From positions 24,430,697 through 24,494,696 of the forward strand of contig NC_087068.1 in the NCBI RefSeq assembly GCF_963678635.1: a stretch of 64,000 nucleotides of DNA, read 5' to 3'. Of the stretch, positions 1 to 9,019 are shown piece after piece. Source of the DNA: Symsagittifera roscoffensis (Eukaryota; Xenacoelomorpha; Acoela; Convolutidae). The notes beneath the pieces were generated by a model. That model did not search any database and was not told the origin of the DNA. It was given only the letters and a program-made list of their open reading frames with translations. Within the stretch, counting starts at the first letter, position 1; every line of letters starts with the position of its first letter. Made by a program: the position numbers and the translations under genes.

Positions 1-44
1 AAATGCAGGTTTATGAGTAGATATTAAAGTTCTTTAATTTTGGT

Positions 45-412
45 TTAGATTTGAGGATATAACTCAAAGTTGATGAAATTTTCATAGCAAATCTCTGGAA
101 AGCTGATTCCAAACCTGATCATGCTGGATTTTGAGCTTTGAAAATCTCTAATGAAATCAAGGAAAACAGAACTTTGCTGGGGAGTTCTTATAAATTTTGA
201 TATCGGGTAACGGTTAAAAAGAGTCTTCGATATACTATAATACAATTTTTTGATCATCTTCAGACTTTCGAGAATAAACAATTTTTTTTTCCACGTGAGG
301 TGTAATTCAGCCGTAAGTTTGAAGCTTCAATACGCAATATGTGGATCGAAAGTAAATTCTTTGATTGAGTAAGTTCCTTTAAAAAGACCTTTACCTAGTC
401 GGGTAACTCTAT
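45..412 (-). pseudogene. Gene X copy 1 (Polinton-associated small ORF, unknown function)
   Basis: Unrecognised protein family that recurs throughout the window, always divergent from polB or next to the terminal repeat. It reads through two open stretches in one frame separated by a single stop (codon after the DPHIAY motif; CAA in the copy at 47.4 kb). The C-terminus ends in FINFELYPQI. Total length would be about 120 residues. No domain, signal peptide or membrane segment is evident. Its conservation next to the polB promoter suggests a real Polinton gene rather than a shadow, but the function is unknown. Confidence 0.5.
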
Positions 413-413
413 T

Positions 414-1048
414 TTGCGGGTAATAAAATTCAAAACTGGATTCAACATTCCCCACACTGAAGATTACAAACTGTTTAGTAATGCAATAGTTCTTGACTTC
501 GAGTCCATTTGTGTTCCCACAGAAGAATTGAAAGCAACGAAAACAACTAATTGGATTGAAAAACAAGTTCCCATTTCCATGTCAATGTCTTAAAATCTGC
601 AAGATGATCCAATTTTCTTGTCGGAAAAAGAACTCTTAATAATTCCTTTTGTTTCCAGCTTGGAACTTCTGGCTGAAAAACGCAAATTACAATTGAGAAC
701 CAATTTTCAAGAAATCGAAATTTTTGTCAACGACCGAGTCAAAAAGTTCTTTGATAAACTTAATGCTAGAACTCTAGCTGAAAGACTAGAAGTCTTCGAT
801 TATGAAGATGAATGTGCTGAAGATGAAGAAGAGGATGATACGTCTACGCAATTCTTAAGAATTCAAAAAAATCAGCTGATCGACTTGAAACAGCATTTTG
901 ACCGCTATGTTAATACCTTACCGTTGTTCGGCTTCAATAGCGGCAGATGCAATGTGAGTCTTATCAAGTCTTATTTGATCCGGTACCTTAAACGTGAAAA
1001 AGAAATCGATCCAACAATCCTTAAAAAAGCAAGTGATTTCATTTCATT
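414..1048 (+). pseudogene. polB: polB exonuclease-domain fragment, 1.57-kb unit 1
   Basis: Fragment of a Polinton-type protein-primed family B DNA polymerase covering the 3'-5' exonuclease region. Exo I appears as LDFESI (Asp and Glu two residues apart). Exo II appears as LPLFGFNSGRC followed by SLIKSYLI, where the family has a Tyr-Asp pair after Gly-Arg. An acidic linker (EDEEEDD) lies between them. One in-frame TAA near 591 interrupts the reading frame. There is no start codon: the fragment begins at a recombination junction after gene X and stops at the terminal repeat. Not functional by itself. Confidence 0.75.
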
Positions 1049-1227
1049 AGTAAATGTTGGGGCTGATCAGGGGGTGGTTGCTGACCCCCATGTATTAACA
1101 TAGGCTATAGAGTATCCGGTCAGCAACCTATGTATTAAGATAGGGAATAGGTTTCCCTATGTATTAAGATAGGGATTAAGTTTCCTATGTATAAAGATGG
1201 TAAGTTTCAGAAAAAATTTTGGCGCCC
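1049..1227 (+). repeat. Polinton terminal-repeat copy, left orientation
   Basis: Starts AGTAAATGTTGGGGC directly after polB codons (GATTTCATTTCATT) and ends at GGCGCCC. It contains the short hairpin-like GGGGGTGGTTGCTGACCCCC and degenerate ~28-bp iterons of the form CCTATGTATTAAGATAGGG. This copy lacks about 15 bp of the GGTTTGAGATGGTAA stretch present in most others. Other copies: 2614-2808, 4191-4385, 10937-11130, 14093-14286 and 30179-30373 (same orientation); 35549-35747 and 59177-59372 (inverted). Confidence 0.7.
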
Positions 1228-1609
1228 GATCTTACCCTGTTTTAAGATCCTCCACACCAATCCGTATGGATATAGATTTCTCACTGTATAAAGATATGTT
1301 CTTTAAACTGTTCTAAACCATTTGAAGTTATATTGAAAGTGTCTGAAACTATGCTGAAACCTAACTGAAGCTTAAAAGAAGAAATCAAATTGTTCAGAAA
1401 AAAAACAAATTTACTGTAAATTGTTTTTTTTTTTACATTTTAAAAGTTAAATAACATATAAATCTTTGCATCCTAGAAAATTTCATAACAGAAAGTTAGA
1501 ACAAGCAGCATTTTCACAATTTTTTTTATCAAGTTAGTTGAATTTTTTGTGTGTAATCAATGAAAAAATGCAGGTTTATGAGTAGATATTAAAATTCTTT
1601 AATTTTGGT
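1228..1609. other. Subterminal non-coding spacer
   Basis: About 380 bp of AT-rich sequence between the terminal repeat and gene X. The same spacer follows the other left terminal repeats (2809-3180, 4386-4763, 11131-11507, 14287-14662, 30374-30750) and appears inverted at 35150-35548. No gene was seen. Part of it resembles the sequence following the polB 3' end near 32790-32860. Confidence 0.6.
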
Positions 1610-1977
1610 TTAGATTTGAGAGGATAACTCAAAATTGATGAAACTTTCATAGCAAATCTCTGGAAAGCTGATTCCAAACCTGATCATGCTGGATTTTGAG
1701 CTTTGAAAATCTCTAATGAAATCAAGGAAAACAGAACTTTGCTGGGGAGTTCTTATTAATTTTGATATCGGGTAACGGTTAAAAAGAGTCTTCGATATAC
1801 TATAATACAATTTTTTGATCATCTTCAGACTTTCGAGAATAAACAATTTTTTTTTCCACGTGAGGTGTAATTCAGCCGTAAGTTTGAAGCTTCAATACGC
1901 AATATGTGGATCGAAAGTAAATTCTTTGATTGAGTAAGTTCCTTTAAAAAGACCTTAACCTAGTCGGGTAACTCTAT
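1610..1977 (-). pseudogene. Gene X copy 2
   Basis: Antisense copy of the small unknown gene X, with the same stop after DPHIAY as copy 1 and the C-terminal FINFELSSQI. The downstream part is an open frame of 78 codons. Function unknown. It sits between the terminal-repeat spacer and the polB fragment of the next unit. Confidence 0.45.
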
Positions 1978-1978
1978 T

Positions 1979-2613
1979 TTGCGGGTAATAAAATTCAAAA
2001 CTGGATTCAACATTCCCTACACCGAAGATCACAAACTACTTAGTAATGCAATAGTTCTTGACATCGAGTCCATTTGTGTTCCCACAGAAGAATTGAAAGC
2101 AACGGAAACAACTAATTGGATTGAAAAACAAGTTCCTATTTCCATATCAATGTCTTCAAATCTGCAAGATGATCCATTTTTCTTGTCTGAAAAAGAACTC
2201 TTAATAATTCCTTTTGTTTCCAGCTCGGAACTTCTGGCTGAAAAACGCAAATTTCAATTGAGAACCAATTTTCAAGAAATCGAAAATTTTGTCAACGACC
2301 GAGTCAAAAAGTTTTTTGATAAACATAATGCTAGAACTCTAACTGAAAGACTAGAAATCCTCGATTATGAAGATGAATGTGCTGAACATGAAGAAGAATA
2401 TGATACGTCTACGCAATTCTTAAGAATTCAAAAAAATCAGCTGATCGACTTGAAACAGCATTTAGACCGCTATGTTAATACCCTACCGTTGTTCGGCTTC
2501 AATAGCGGCAGATGCGATCTGAATCTTATCAAGTCTTTTTTGATCCCGTACCTTAAACGTGACAAAGAAATCGATCCAACAGTCCTTAAAAAAGTAAGTG
2601 ATTTCATTTCATT
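1979..2613 (+). pseudogene. polB: polB exonuclease-domain fragment, 1.57-kb unit 2
   Basis: Second tandem copy of the Exo I-Exo II part of Polinton DNA polymerase B. The frame is open from the junction through the terminal repeat (stop at 2650). Exo I reads LDIESI and Exo II reads FGFNSGRCDLNLIK, so the Asp of Exo II is kept but the preceding family Tyr is Cys. It lacks the N-terminal region and the polymerase palm, so it is a gene fragment despite its open frame. Confidence 0.75.
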
Positions 2614-2808
2614 AGTTTATGTTGGGGCTGATCAGGGGGGTGGTTGCTGACCCCCATGTAATAATACAGGCTATAGAGTATCCGGTCAGCAACCTATGTA
2701 TTAAGATAGGGAATAGGTTTTCCTAGGTATTAAGATAAGGATTAGGTTTCCTATGTATAAAGATGGTAAGGTTTGAGATGGTAAGTTTCAGAAAAAATTT
2801 TGGCGCCC
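2614..2808 (+). repeat. Polinton terminal-repeat copy, left orientation
   Basis: Full-length ~195-bp copy from AGTTTATGTTGGGG to GGCGCCC, directly abutting the polB codons GATTTCATTTCATT. It contains three ~28-bp iterons with CCTATGTATTAAGATAGGG-like cores and the paired GGTAAGGTTTGAGATGGTAA. Confidence 0.7.
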
Positions 2809-3183
2809 GATCTACCATGTTTTAACATCCTCCACACCAATCCAATAAGAAATAGTTTCCTCAATTTTTTTAAGATATGTTTTTTAAACTGTTCTAAACC
2901 ATTTGAAGTTATATTGAAAGTGTCTGAAACTATGCTGAAACCTAACTGAAGCTTCAAAGAAGAAATAATTTGTTCAGAAAAAAAAACAAAATTACTGTAA
3001 ATTGTTATTTTACATTTCAAAAGTTAAATAACATATAAATCTTTGCATCGTAGAAAATTTCGTGACAGAAAAATAGAACAAGCAGCATTTTCACAATTTT
3101 TTTTCATCAAGTTAGTTGAATTTTTTGTGTGTAATCAATGAAAAAATACAGGTTTATGAGTAGAGTTTAAAATTCTCTAGTTT

Positions 3184-3554
3184 TGGTTTAGATTTGAGGG
3201 GATAACTCAAAGTTGATGAAATTTTCATAGCAAATCTCTGGAAAGCTTATTCCAAACCTGATCAAGCTGGATTTTGAGTTTGAAAATCTCTAATGAAATC
3301 AAGGAAAACAGAACTTTGCTGGGGAGTTCTTATAAATTTTGATATCGGGTAAGGGTTAAAAAGAGTCTTCGATATACTATAATACGATTTTTTGATCATC
3401 TTCAGAATTTCGAGAATTAATCAATTTTTTTTCCACGTGAGGTGTAATTCAGCCGTAAGTTTGAAGCTTCAATACGCAATATCTGGATCGAAAGTAAACT
3501 CTTTGATTGAGTAAGTTCCTTTAAAAAGACCTTTACCTAGTCGGGTAACTCTAT
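3184..3554 (-). pseudogene. Gene X copy 3
   Basis: Antisense copy of gene X. A single-base loss relative to the other copies (GAGTTTGAAAA against GAGCTTTGAAAA near 3277) breaks the main frame, so no long open stretch remains. Placement is the same as in the neighbouring units. Confidence 0.4.
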
Positions 3555-3555
3555 T

Positions 3556-4190
3556 TTGCGGGTAATAAATTTCGAAACTGGATTCAACATTCCCTACACT
3601 GAAGATCAGAAAGTATTTAGTAATGCAATAGTTCTTGACTTCGAGTCCATTTGTGTTCCCACAGAAGAATTGAAAGCAACGAAAACAACTAATTGGATTG
3701 AAAAACAAGTTCCCATTTCCATATCAATGTCTTCAAATCTGCAAGATGATCCAATTTTCTTGTCCGAAAAAAAACTCTTAATAATTGCTTTTGTTTCCAG
3801 CTCGGAACTTCTGGCTGAAAAACGCAAATTACAATTGAGAACCAATTTTCAAGAAATCGAAAATTTTGTCAACGACCGAGTCAAAAAGTTCTTTGATAAA
3901 CTTAATGCTAGAACTCTAACTGAAAAACTAGAAGTCTTCGATTATGAAGATGAATGTGCTGAAGATGAAGAAGAGGATGATACGTCTACGCAATTCTTAA
4001 GAATTCAAAAAAATCAGTCGATCGACTTGAAACAGCATTTAGACCGCTATGTTAATACCTTACCTTTGTTCGGCTTCAATAGCGGCAGATGCGACCTGGA
4101 TCTTATCAAGTCTTACTTGATCCCGTACCTTAAACATGACAAAGAAATCGATCCAACAGTCCTTAAAAAAGCAAGTGATTTCAATTCATT
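3556..4190 (+). pseudogene. polB: polB exonuclease-domain fragment, 1.57-kb unit 3
   Basis: Third tandem copy of the polB Exo I-Exo II region, open through to a stop at 4227 inside the terminal repeat. Exo I is LDFESI; Exo II is FGFNSGRCDLDLIK. As in units 1 and 2 it begins at the gene X/polB junction without its own ATG and ends at the terminal repeat, so it is a fragment. Confidence 0.75.
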
Positions 4191-4385
4191 AGTAAATGTT
4201 GGGGCTGATCAGGGGGGTGGTTGCTGACCCCCATTTATTAGCATAGGCTATAGAGTATCCGGTCAGCAACCTATGTATTAAGATAGGGAATAGGTTTCCC
4301 TATGTATTAAGATAGGGATTAGGTTTCCTATGTATAAAGATGGTAAGGTTTGAGATGGTAAGTTTCAGAAAAGTTTTTGGCGCCC
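4191..4385 (+). repeat. Polinton terminal-repeat copy, left orientation
   Basis: 195-bp copy from AGTAAATGTTGGGG to GGCGCCC after the polB codons GATTTCAATTCATT. Iterons and the GGTAAGGTTTGAGATGGTAA stretch are present. Confidence 0.7.
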
Positions 4386-4763
4386 GATCTTACCATGTTT
4401 TAAGATCCTCCACACCAATCCAATAGGATATAGTTTTCTCAATGTATAAAGATATGTTTTTTAAACTGTTCTAAAACATTTGAAGTTAAATTGAAAGTGT
4501 CTGAAACTATGCTGAAACCTAACTGAAGCTTAAAAGAAGAAATCAAATTGTTCAGAAAAAAAACAGAAGTACTGTAAATTGTTATTTTACATTTCAAAAG
4601 TTAAATAACATATAACTCTTTGCATCGTAGAAAATTTTACAACAGAAAGTTAGAACAAGCAGCATTTCCACAATTTTTTTCTTCAAGTTAGCTGAATTTT
4701 TTGTGTGTAATCAATCAAAAAATGCAGGTTTATGAGTAGATATTAAAGTTTTTTAATTTTGGT

Positions 4764-4966
4764 TTAGATTTGAGAGGATAACTCAAAGTTGATGAAATTT
4801 TCATAGCAAATCTCTGGAAAGCTCATTCCAAACCTGATCATGCTGGATTTTGAGCTTTGAAAATCTCTGATGAAGTCAAAGAAAACAGAATTTTGCTGGG
4901 GAGTTCTTATAAACTTGGATATCGGGTAAGGATTAAAAAGAGTCTTCGATATACTATAATACAATT
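4764..4966 (-). pseudogene. Gene X copy 4, truncated
   Basis: Antisense gene X C-terminal part (ends FINFELSSQI), truncated near 4967 where it joins polB-promoter-type sequence (AAAAAATTAAGTACAGTTCACTTTG). This break marks the end of the 1.57-kb array. Confidence 0.4.
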
Positions 4967-4974
4967 TAAAAAAG

Positions 4975-5314
4975 TTGTTGTTTTCAAAAGGTTGTTCAAA
5001 AAATTAAGTACAGTTCACTTTGAGAAAATGCTGGAGTCTGATTGATTAATATCGAGCAAACAGTGGTACTAAAACATAACTCAATTCTGGTTGCTTGTTT
5101 TTCCCTGAGCAACAGTAAAAAAATTTATTTCATTCTGGTTTTTTTTTTACGTTAAAAGCAATCGCTCTATACTTTGTCTCACTACTTGAAATTATTTGCA
5201 GATTTTTTCATTAATTCAATGTAAATATAAATTTGTTAGCTTTTTTGGGACATTTTAAATCTCCCAATTTGATATGTACCAAGTACTAACTGCTTTATAT
5301 TAATACTGTTTACA
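4975..5314 (+). promoter_or_regulatory. Copy of the polB upstream/leader region
   Basis: Homologous to the region upstream of every forward polB N-terminal copy: it has GATTGATTAATATCGAGC, the GCAATCGCTCTATACTTTG block and the leader with TACCAAGTACTAACTGC. Here it does not lead to an ATG but joins directly to an internal polB fragment near 5315, so it is a deletion derivative. Confidence 0.5.
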
Positions 5315-5530
5315 GAGTTTGTTTCAAAATGTGGATCCGATCCAAAGAACTTTCCTGAAGTGTCAATTGATCATCTACCTCTTGTTGAAGAAATCGTCGA
5401 ACGCAACATATTCATTTACGATTTTGACATTCAGGTAGGAGAATATGTTGGAAAATTAGCCAGGCAAAGTATTGGAAAAATTGAAAAAACCATGAAATTG
5501 TTAAGGTTCATCAAGATAATGATTCTGTAA
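5315..5530 (+). pseudogene. polB: polB internal N-terminal fragment at tail-to-tail junction
   Basis: About 70 codons of the polB N-terminal region (FVSKCGSDPKNF ... VEEIVERN ... LARQSIGK), ending with a frame change into FIKIMIL and a stop at 5528-5530. The same terminal sequence and the same downstream 200 bp recur at 32755-32960. The segment 5.3-6.5 kb is therefore a direct duplicate of 32.5-33.8 kb. Confidence 0.65.
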
Positions 5531-5755
5531 GGTTTTTCAGAAAAAAAGGTAAATTGTTTTATTACAGTTGAAAAGTTAAATAACCTATAAAACATTGCCT
5601 TGTATGGAGTTTTACTACAGTTTACACATTAAGTTTGCAATTTCAATGGTCTAATAAAATTTCCATCATTCATTACTTCTCTTTTCGGGTAAAAGTAACT
5701 GAGGCCTTTTCTTAGCTTGACCATATGTTCTGACTAAATGGTTGGCGGTTTTAAA
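5531..5755. other. Intergenic junction between convergent polB fragments
   Basis: AT-rich stretch between the forward polB N-terminal fragment and the reverse polB C-terminal fragment. Near-identical to 32762-32989. It holds no ORF. Part of it (GTTAAATAAC...ATAAAAC) resembles the subterminal spacer next to the left terminal repeats. Confidence 0.5.
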
Positions 5756-6545
5756 TCAGCGGTTCGTCGACTTAAAATTTACAGCTTTGTCAAGAACTCG
5801 TTTGTATTTAGACATTGGTCCATCCCCAGTATCTTCTAGTGTTCTTTTGTTGAGTCCTTTGCTGCTAAGTTTAAATTTGTTGCTTTTTTTATCATAGCAG
5901 CAATAAGTCTTGCTGCACAGGCACAACATTTCAGTACAGCGAAATTCTTCTTTGAATAGGCCGGGTTCTCGTTTATCAGGCTTTTTATGAACAGCGCAGC
6001 ATGTACGTGGGAAGAAAATTCTTTGCATTGGCAAAAAAGTTATCTCGGCGGTCATTTCGACCAATTTGTAGCCATTGAGCTTTGTTCTCAAGTAAAATAC
6101 ACTCCTCCAAGTTCTCTTCGGCTAATGCTAGATACAGAAAGTATGTGTCCATCTCCAGTTCTTCGAACTTGCTCACATTGCAGTACTTATGAACAAAGTT
6201 GTAATATAACTCCAACATACTGAGTTTGACGTATTGAAGAATGAAAAATCCTACAATAATTGGTTCTCTATGATCGATTGTTGACTTTAACAGTTGTACT
6301 TCATATAATTTTTTTTTCACAACACTCTATCGCTTAAAATTTTTTCATTTATTGCTTTGTGTGTCTTCTCGTCGCCGAGATATTTGGTTCTCGTGTGTCT
6401 GGATTTGTCCATAATTTGATAACCGCACGAACTGTTACCGAGAAACTTCATGATCTCAGCAACAACTGCAGAGCGTGGATTCTCGTCTCCTTCTTGTCGA
6501 ACATCATCAACAGATTGAAAAATGTTGTTGAAACATTCCCCAGGT
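5756..6545 (-). pseudogene. polB: polB C-terminal fragment (motif B to C-terminus), copy 1
   Basis: Minus-strand piece of family B DNA polymerase. It reads from the region around palm motif B (near 6400-6330) through motif C (near 6150) to the conserved Polinton C-terminus with KREPGLFKEEFRCTEMLCL and DGPMSKYKRVL. Motif C reads MDTYFLYLA; the family has two Asp around Thr (DTDS), so the second catalytic Asp is lost. The frame changes near 6000-6090, where two overlapping open stretches cover the rest. It abuts a minisatellite at about 6550 and is a duplicate of the copy at 33 kb. Confidence 0.8.
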
Positions 6546-6850
6546 TTGTTTTCAACAAAGAAACTGCAAAAAAGGTTTCAAATTTTTTAACAAAATGCAA
6601 AAAAGGTTTCAATTTTTTTAACAAGATGCCAAAAGTGTTGCACTTCGTTTGACAAGATGCGTGTTTCAGTTTTTTTCGACAAAATGTGAAAAGTATTTCA
6701 TTTTTTTGACAAAATGCGAAAACTGTTTCAATTTTTTCTTAAGCGTTTCTACAGAGTTTTTTGGTCAAGATGTAAAAAAAACCATCAGATCTTTTTTACT
6801 CGTGCACAAACTTTCTAGTGTTTTTCCTATTATGTGTGAAAAATGATTCA
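6546..6850. repeat. ~31-bp A/T-rich minisatellite (copy 1)
   Basis: Degenerate tandem units with the core TTTTTTGACAAAATGCGAAAA followed by TGTTTCAATTT, about eight to ten copies. The inverted counterpart lies at 49060-49540. Open frames across it (KCEKYFIFLTKC-type) are repeat artefacts. Confidence 0.75.
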
Positions 6851-7087
6851 AAATTTTTAACATATGTGCGAGTTCAGAGCACTAAATTTAAAACTGATTG
6901 CTTTTCATTGACTTACCCTGAACCTCTCATCTATTTTCATAATCAAAAAGAAAATGAAGAAACTAATTAATTACAAAGAACGAAGTTAATATCAAGAAAC
7001 AATTATTTACAAAAACATTTATTCAAAAAGCTGTCGAGCAGCAGAAGAGTTCTGGAGGTTCTCGTAAGAACGCAGAGCTGCATGAGG
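6851..7087. other. Non-coding spacer next to small acidic gene
   Basis: AT-rich sequence corresponding (inverted) to 48870-49050. It contains TTACAAAGAACGAAGTTAATATC, conserved in both copies, probably the 3' flank of the small gene on the minus strand. No ORF. Confidence 0.4.
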
Positions 7088-7369
7088 TTACATCGCTGGT
7101 GGTTGTTGTCGAGGGGTGTTTTGACGCGTCATTGTTTCTGAGAAACATTCATCTTCATCTGTTGTCATGGGGTTTTCGGCTGATCCCATCTCCTCCTCCA
7201 AAGGAAATTGGAAGTCTTCGACTGGTTGAGCCTCATATCTAGAGTCAGGAGTGTCGGGGTAGTTCATTCCCACTTTCTCCATCATTTGCATTTCTCCAAG
7301 TTGGCTCTCTGTCATGTGTACTTGCGTCATATGATGTTCGTTGAAATCCCTTCGCATCACCTCCACCAT
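7088..7369 (-). CDS. Small acidic Met-rich protein, unknown function (intact frame)
   Basis: 93-residue open frame starting MVEVMRRDFNEHHMTQ and ending RQNTPRQQPPAM. It is Met- and Glu-rich in its N-terminal half, with an acidic middle (EEEMGSAENP, TTDEDE). The start is the first Met after an in-frame TAA that both copies share (TAATTCTGGCTCATG here). The inverted copy at 48494-48810 is recognisably the same protein but has stops, so this is the better preserved of the two. I recognise no domain; coiled-coil or regulatory roles would be guesses. It lies downstream of four CCAAT-type boxes (7731-7880). Confidence 0.5.
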   Translation of the reverse strand: MVEVMRRDFNEHHMTQVHMTESQLGEMQMMEKVGMNYPDTPDSRYEAQPVEDFQFPLEEEMGSAENPMTTDEDECFSETMTRQNTPRQQPPAM

Positions 7370-7539
7370 GAGCCAGAATTAGATTGGAATGCCCTTTCGT
7401 GCCAGAAAAACTCGAGAGACTGTCTCTCGCACTTGAATTGTACTAGATCAAGCGAAAATTCTACAGAGTACATCAGGTTGCTGTTTTGCATTGAGAAGAT
7501 CATTTTGAGCAATAAGTTGAGTAAAACACATGAAAACAA
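7357..7539 (-). pseudogene. Possible 5' part of the small acidic gene
   Basis: Open stretch of 60 codons on the same strand, upstream of and overlapping the 93-residue frame by 13 nt in another frame. The sequence VEFSLDLVQFKCERQSLEFF is partly matched in the inverted copy near 48360-48460. It could be an upstream exon or an upstream part of one gene separated by a frameshift. Not recognised. Confidence 0.3.
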
Positions 7540-7730
7540 GAATAAATTAGAGCTGGGAGGGGGTAGCTGATGAAAGATAATTTGAAAATAAGGTATTGAG
7601 AGCTGCGAGAGGAGGTAGTTGACTGTAATTTAGAATAAAATATATTGATTTTTATTCAGGAGTGAGGGGTACCTTCAACTCGAATGTGTGGGTTTACCTA
7701 TCGGAATTAAATTTCCTTATTTAGATTGTA

Positions 7731-7880
7731 GCCGTGTCCAATCAGACTTCAGCTTTTTTAAACAGAATTCTCGTGTAAAAGTCGTGTCCAATCGGAAAAA
7801 AAACTCCAGTTTAGGTACTTTTCACACATTGTCGTTTCCAATCACAAAAAGATTCGATTTTTTAGTTGTCGTGTCCAATC
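7731..7880 (-). promoter_or_regulatory. Four CCAAT-type iterons GTCGTGTCCAATC
   Basis: GCCGTGTCCAATC at 7731, GTCGTGTCCAATC at 7781, GTCGTTTCCAATC at 7831 and GTCGTGTCCAATC at 7868. The first three are spaced exactly 50 bp. The inverted duplicate keeps the boxes and the 50-bp spacing (48019, 48069 and a weaker one at 48119). They lie upstream of the small acidic gene on its strand, so a promoter or protein-binding array is likely. The element type is an inference. Confidence 0.5.
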
Positions 7881-7989
7881 TTTTCAGGGCTTTAATTTTC
7901 CAAATAAGTAAAAGTATACATAAAAACAATCGCAAAAATAAATGACCAAAACTGTGTGCTGTAAAAGCAAGAAAAATTGCCGATATAAA

Positions 7990-8160
7990 TAACAAAAAAA
8001 TAACATATAACTCTTTGCATCGTAGAAAATTTTTTACAACAGAAAGTTAGATCAAGTAGCATTTCCAAAATTTTTTTTCATCAAGTTAGCTTTTTTTTTG
8101 TGTTTAATCAAGGAGAAAATGCAGATTTATGAGTAGATATTCATGTTCTTTAATTTTGAT
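7990..8160. other. Subterminal-type spacer downstream of gene X
   Basis: Homologous to the last ~170 bp of the spacer that follows the terminal repeats elsewhere (AAATAACATATAACTCTTTGCATCG onward). Here the terminal repeat is absent and the CCAAT-iteron block follows instead. Gene X therefore has two alternative downstream contexts in this window. Confidence 0.45.
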
Positions 8161-8531
8161 TTAGATTTGAGAGGACAACTCAAAGTTGATGAAATTTTCA
8201 AAGCAAATCTCAGGAAAATTGGTTCCAAACCTGATCAAGCTGGATTTTGAGCTTTGAAAATCTTTAATAAAATGAAGGAAAACAGAATTTTGCTCGGGAG
8301 TTCTTACAAATTTTGTTATTGGGTAAGGATTAAAAAGAAACTTCGATTTACTATAATACGATTTTTTGATCAACTTCAGACGTTCGAGAATAAATAAAGT
8401 TTCTTTCCTCGTGAGGTGTAATTCAGCCGTAAGTTTAAAGCTTCAATACGCAATATGTGGATCGAAAGTAAACTCTTTGATTGAGTAAGTTCCTTTACAG
8501 AGACCTTTACTTAGTCGGGTAACTCCAGTTT
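8161..8531 (-). pseudogene. Gene X copy 5
   Basis: Longest preserved forward-array copy of gene X. The C-terminal open part (70 codons) starts MIKKSYYSKSKFLFNPYPIT and ends FENFINFELSSQI. The N-terminal part includes KEFTFDPHIAY and then a stop. The gene runs away from polB copy 1, from the other side of the shared upstream region. Confidence 0.45.
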
Positions 8532-8534
8532 GTA

Positions 8535-9019
8535 CAAAAAGAACGTCCAAAAAATTTTAAAAATTGAAAGCCAACATCTATTTCATCGATAAGAAAATCA
8601 ATTGCAATTTTTTCTTTTTTCTTGTAAAGTAACTCGACGAAATTCAAATGTTTTTAATAGACATTTTTCAAATAATGATTAAGGTTGTTTAAAAAGTTAA
8701 GAACAGTTCACTTTGAGAAAATGCTGGAATCTGATTGGTTAATATCGAGCGAACAGTGGTACTAAAACATAACTCAATTCTGATTGCTTGTTTTTCCCTG
8801 AGCAACAGTAAAAAAAGTTATTTCATTCTGGTTTTTTTTACGTTAAAAGCAATCGCTCTATACTTTGTCTCACTACTTGAAATTATTTGCAGATTTTTTC
8901 AATAATTCAAAGTAAATATAAATTTGTTAACTTTTTTGGGATATTTTAAATCTCCCAATTTGATATGTACTAGGTACTAACTGCTTTATATTAATACTTA
9001 ATAATTCTCCCGTTTTTAG
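8535..9019. promoter_or_regulatory. Divergent polB / gene X upstream region with leader intron
   Basis: Non-coding region between gene X (minus) and polB copy 1 (plus). It has inverted CCAAT-like boxes (CTGATTGGTTAATATCGAGC, TTCTGATTGCTTG) and a conserved GCAATCGCTCTATACTTTGTCTC block. A 5'-leader intron follows: a GTAAGT-type donor (GTAAAT in this copy, near 8912), a TACTAAC box near 8976 and a TTTTTAG acceptor immediately before ATG. The same region precedes every forward polB copy; for example the intron is 15308-15415 in copy 3. The related inverted region is 46930-47350. Confidence 0.6.

Larger units (their letters stand above)
1..4970 (+). repeat. 1.57-kb tandem repeat array (polB exonuclease + terminal repeat + gene X)
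   Basis: The marker AAATGCAGGTTTATGAG or a close variant recurs at 1, 1566, 3144 and 4720, giving periods of 1565-1578 bp. Each unit holds, in order, an antisense gene X remnant, a forward polB exonuclease fragment, a ~195-bp terminal-repeat copy and about 340-380 bp of non-coding subterminal sequence. Gene X always joins polB at the same point (near 413, 1978 and 3555), so the units share one founding junction and were multiplied by tandem duplication. The last unit breaks inside gene X near 4967, where promoter-type sequence follows. Confidence 0.9.

Noticed and set aside
1049-1609. The terminal repeat plus spacer as a polB intron
   Set aside because: No convincing donor or acceptor at the polB edges, the repeat also occurs inverted at 59.2 kb, and gene X lies between it and the next polB part.
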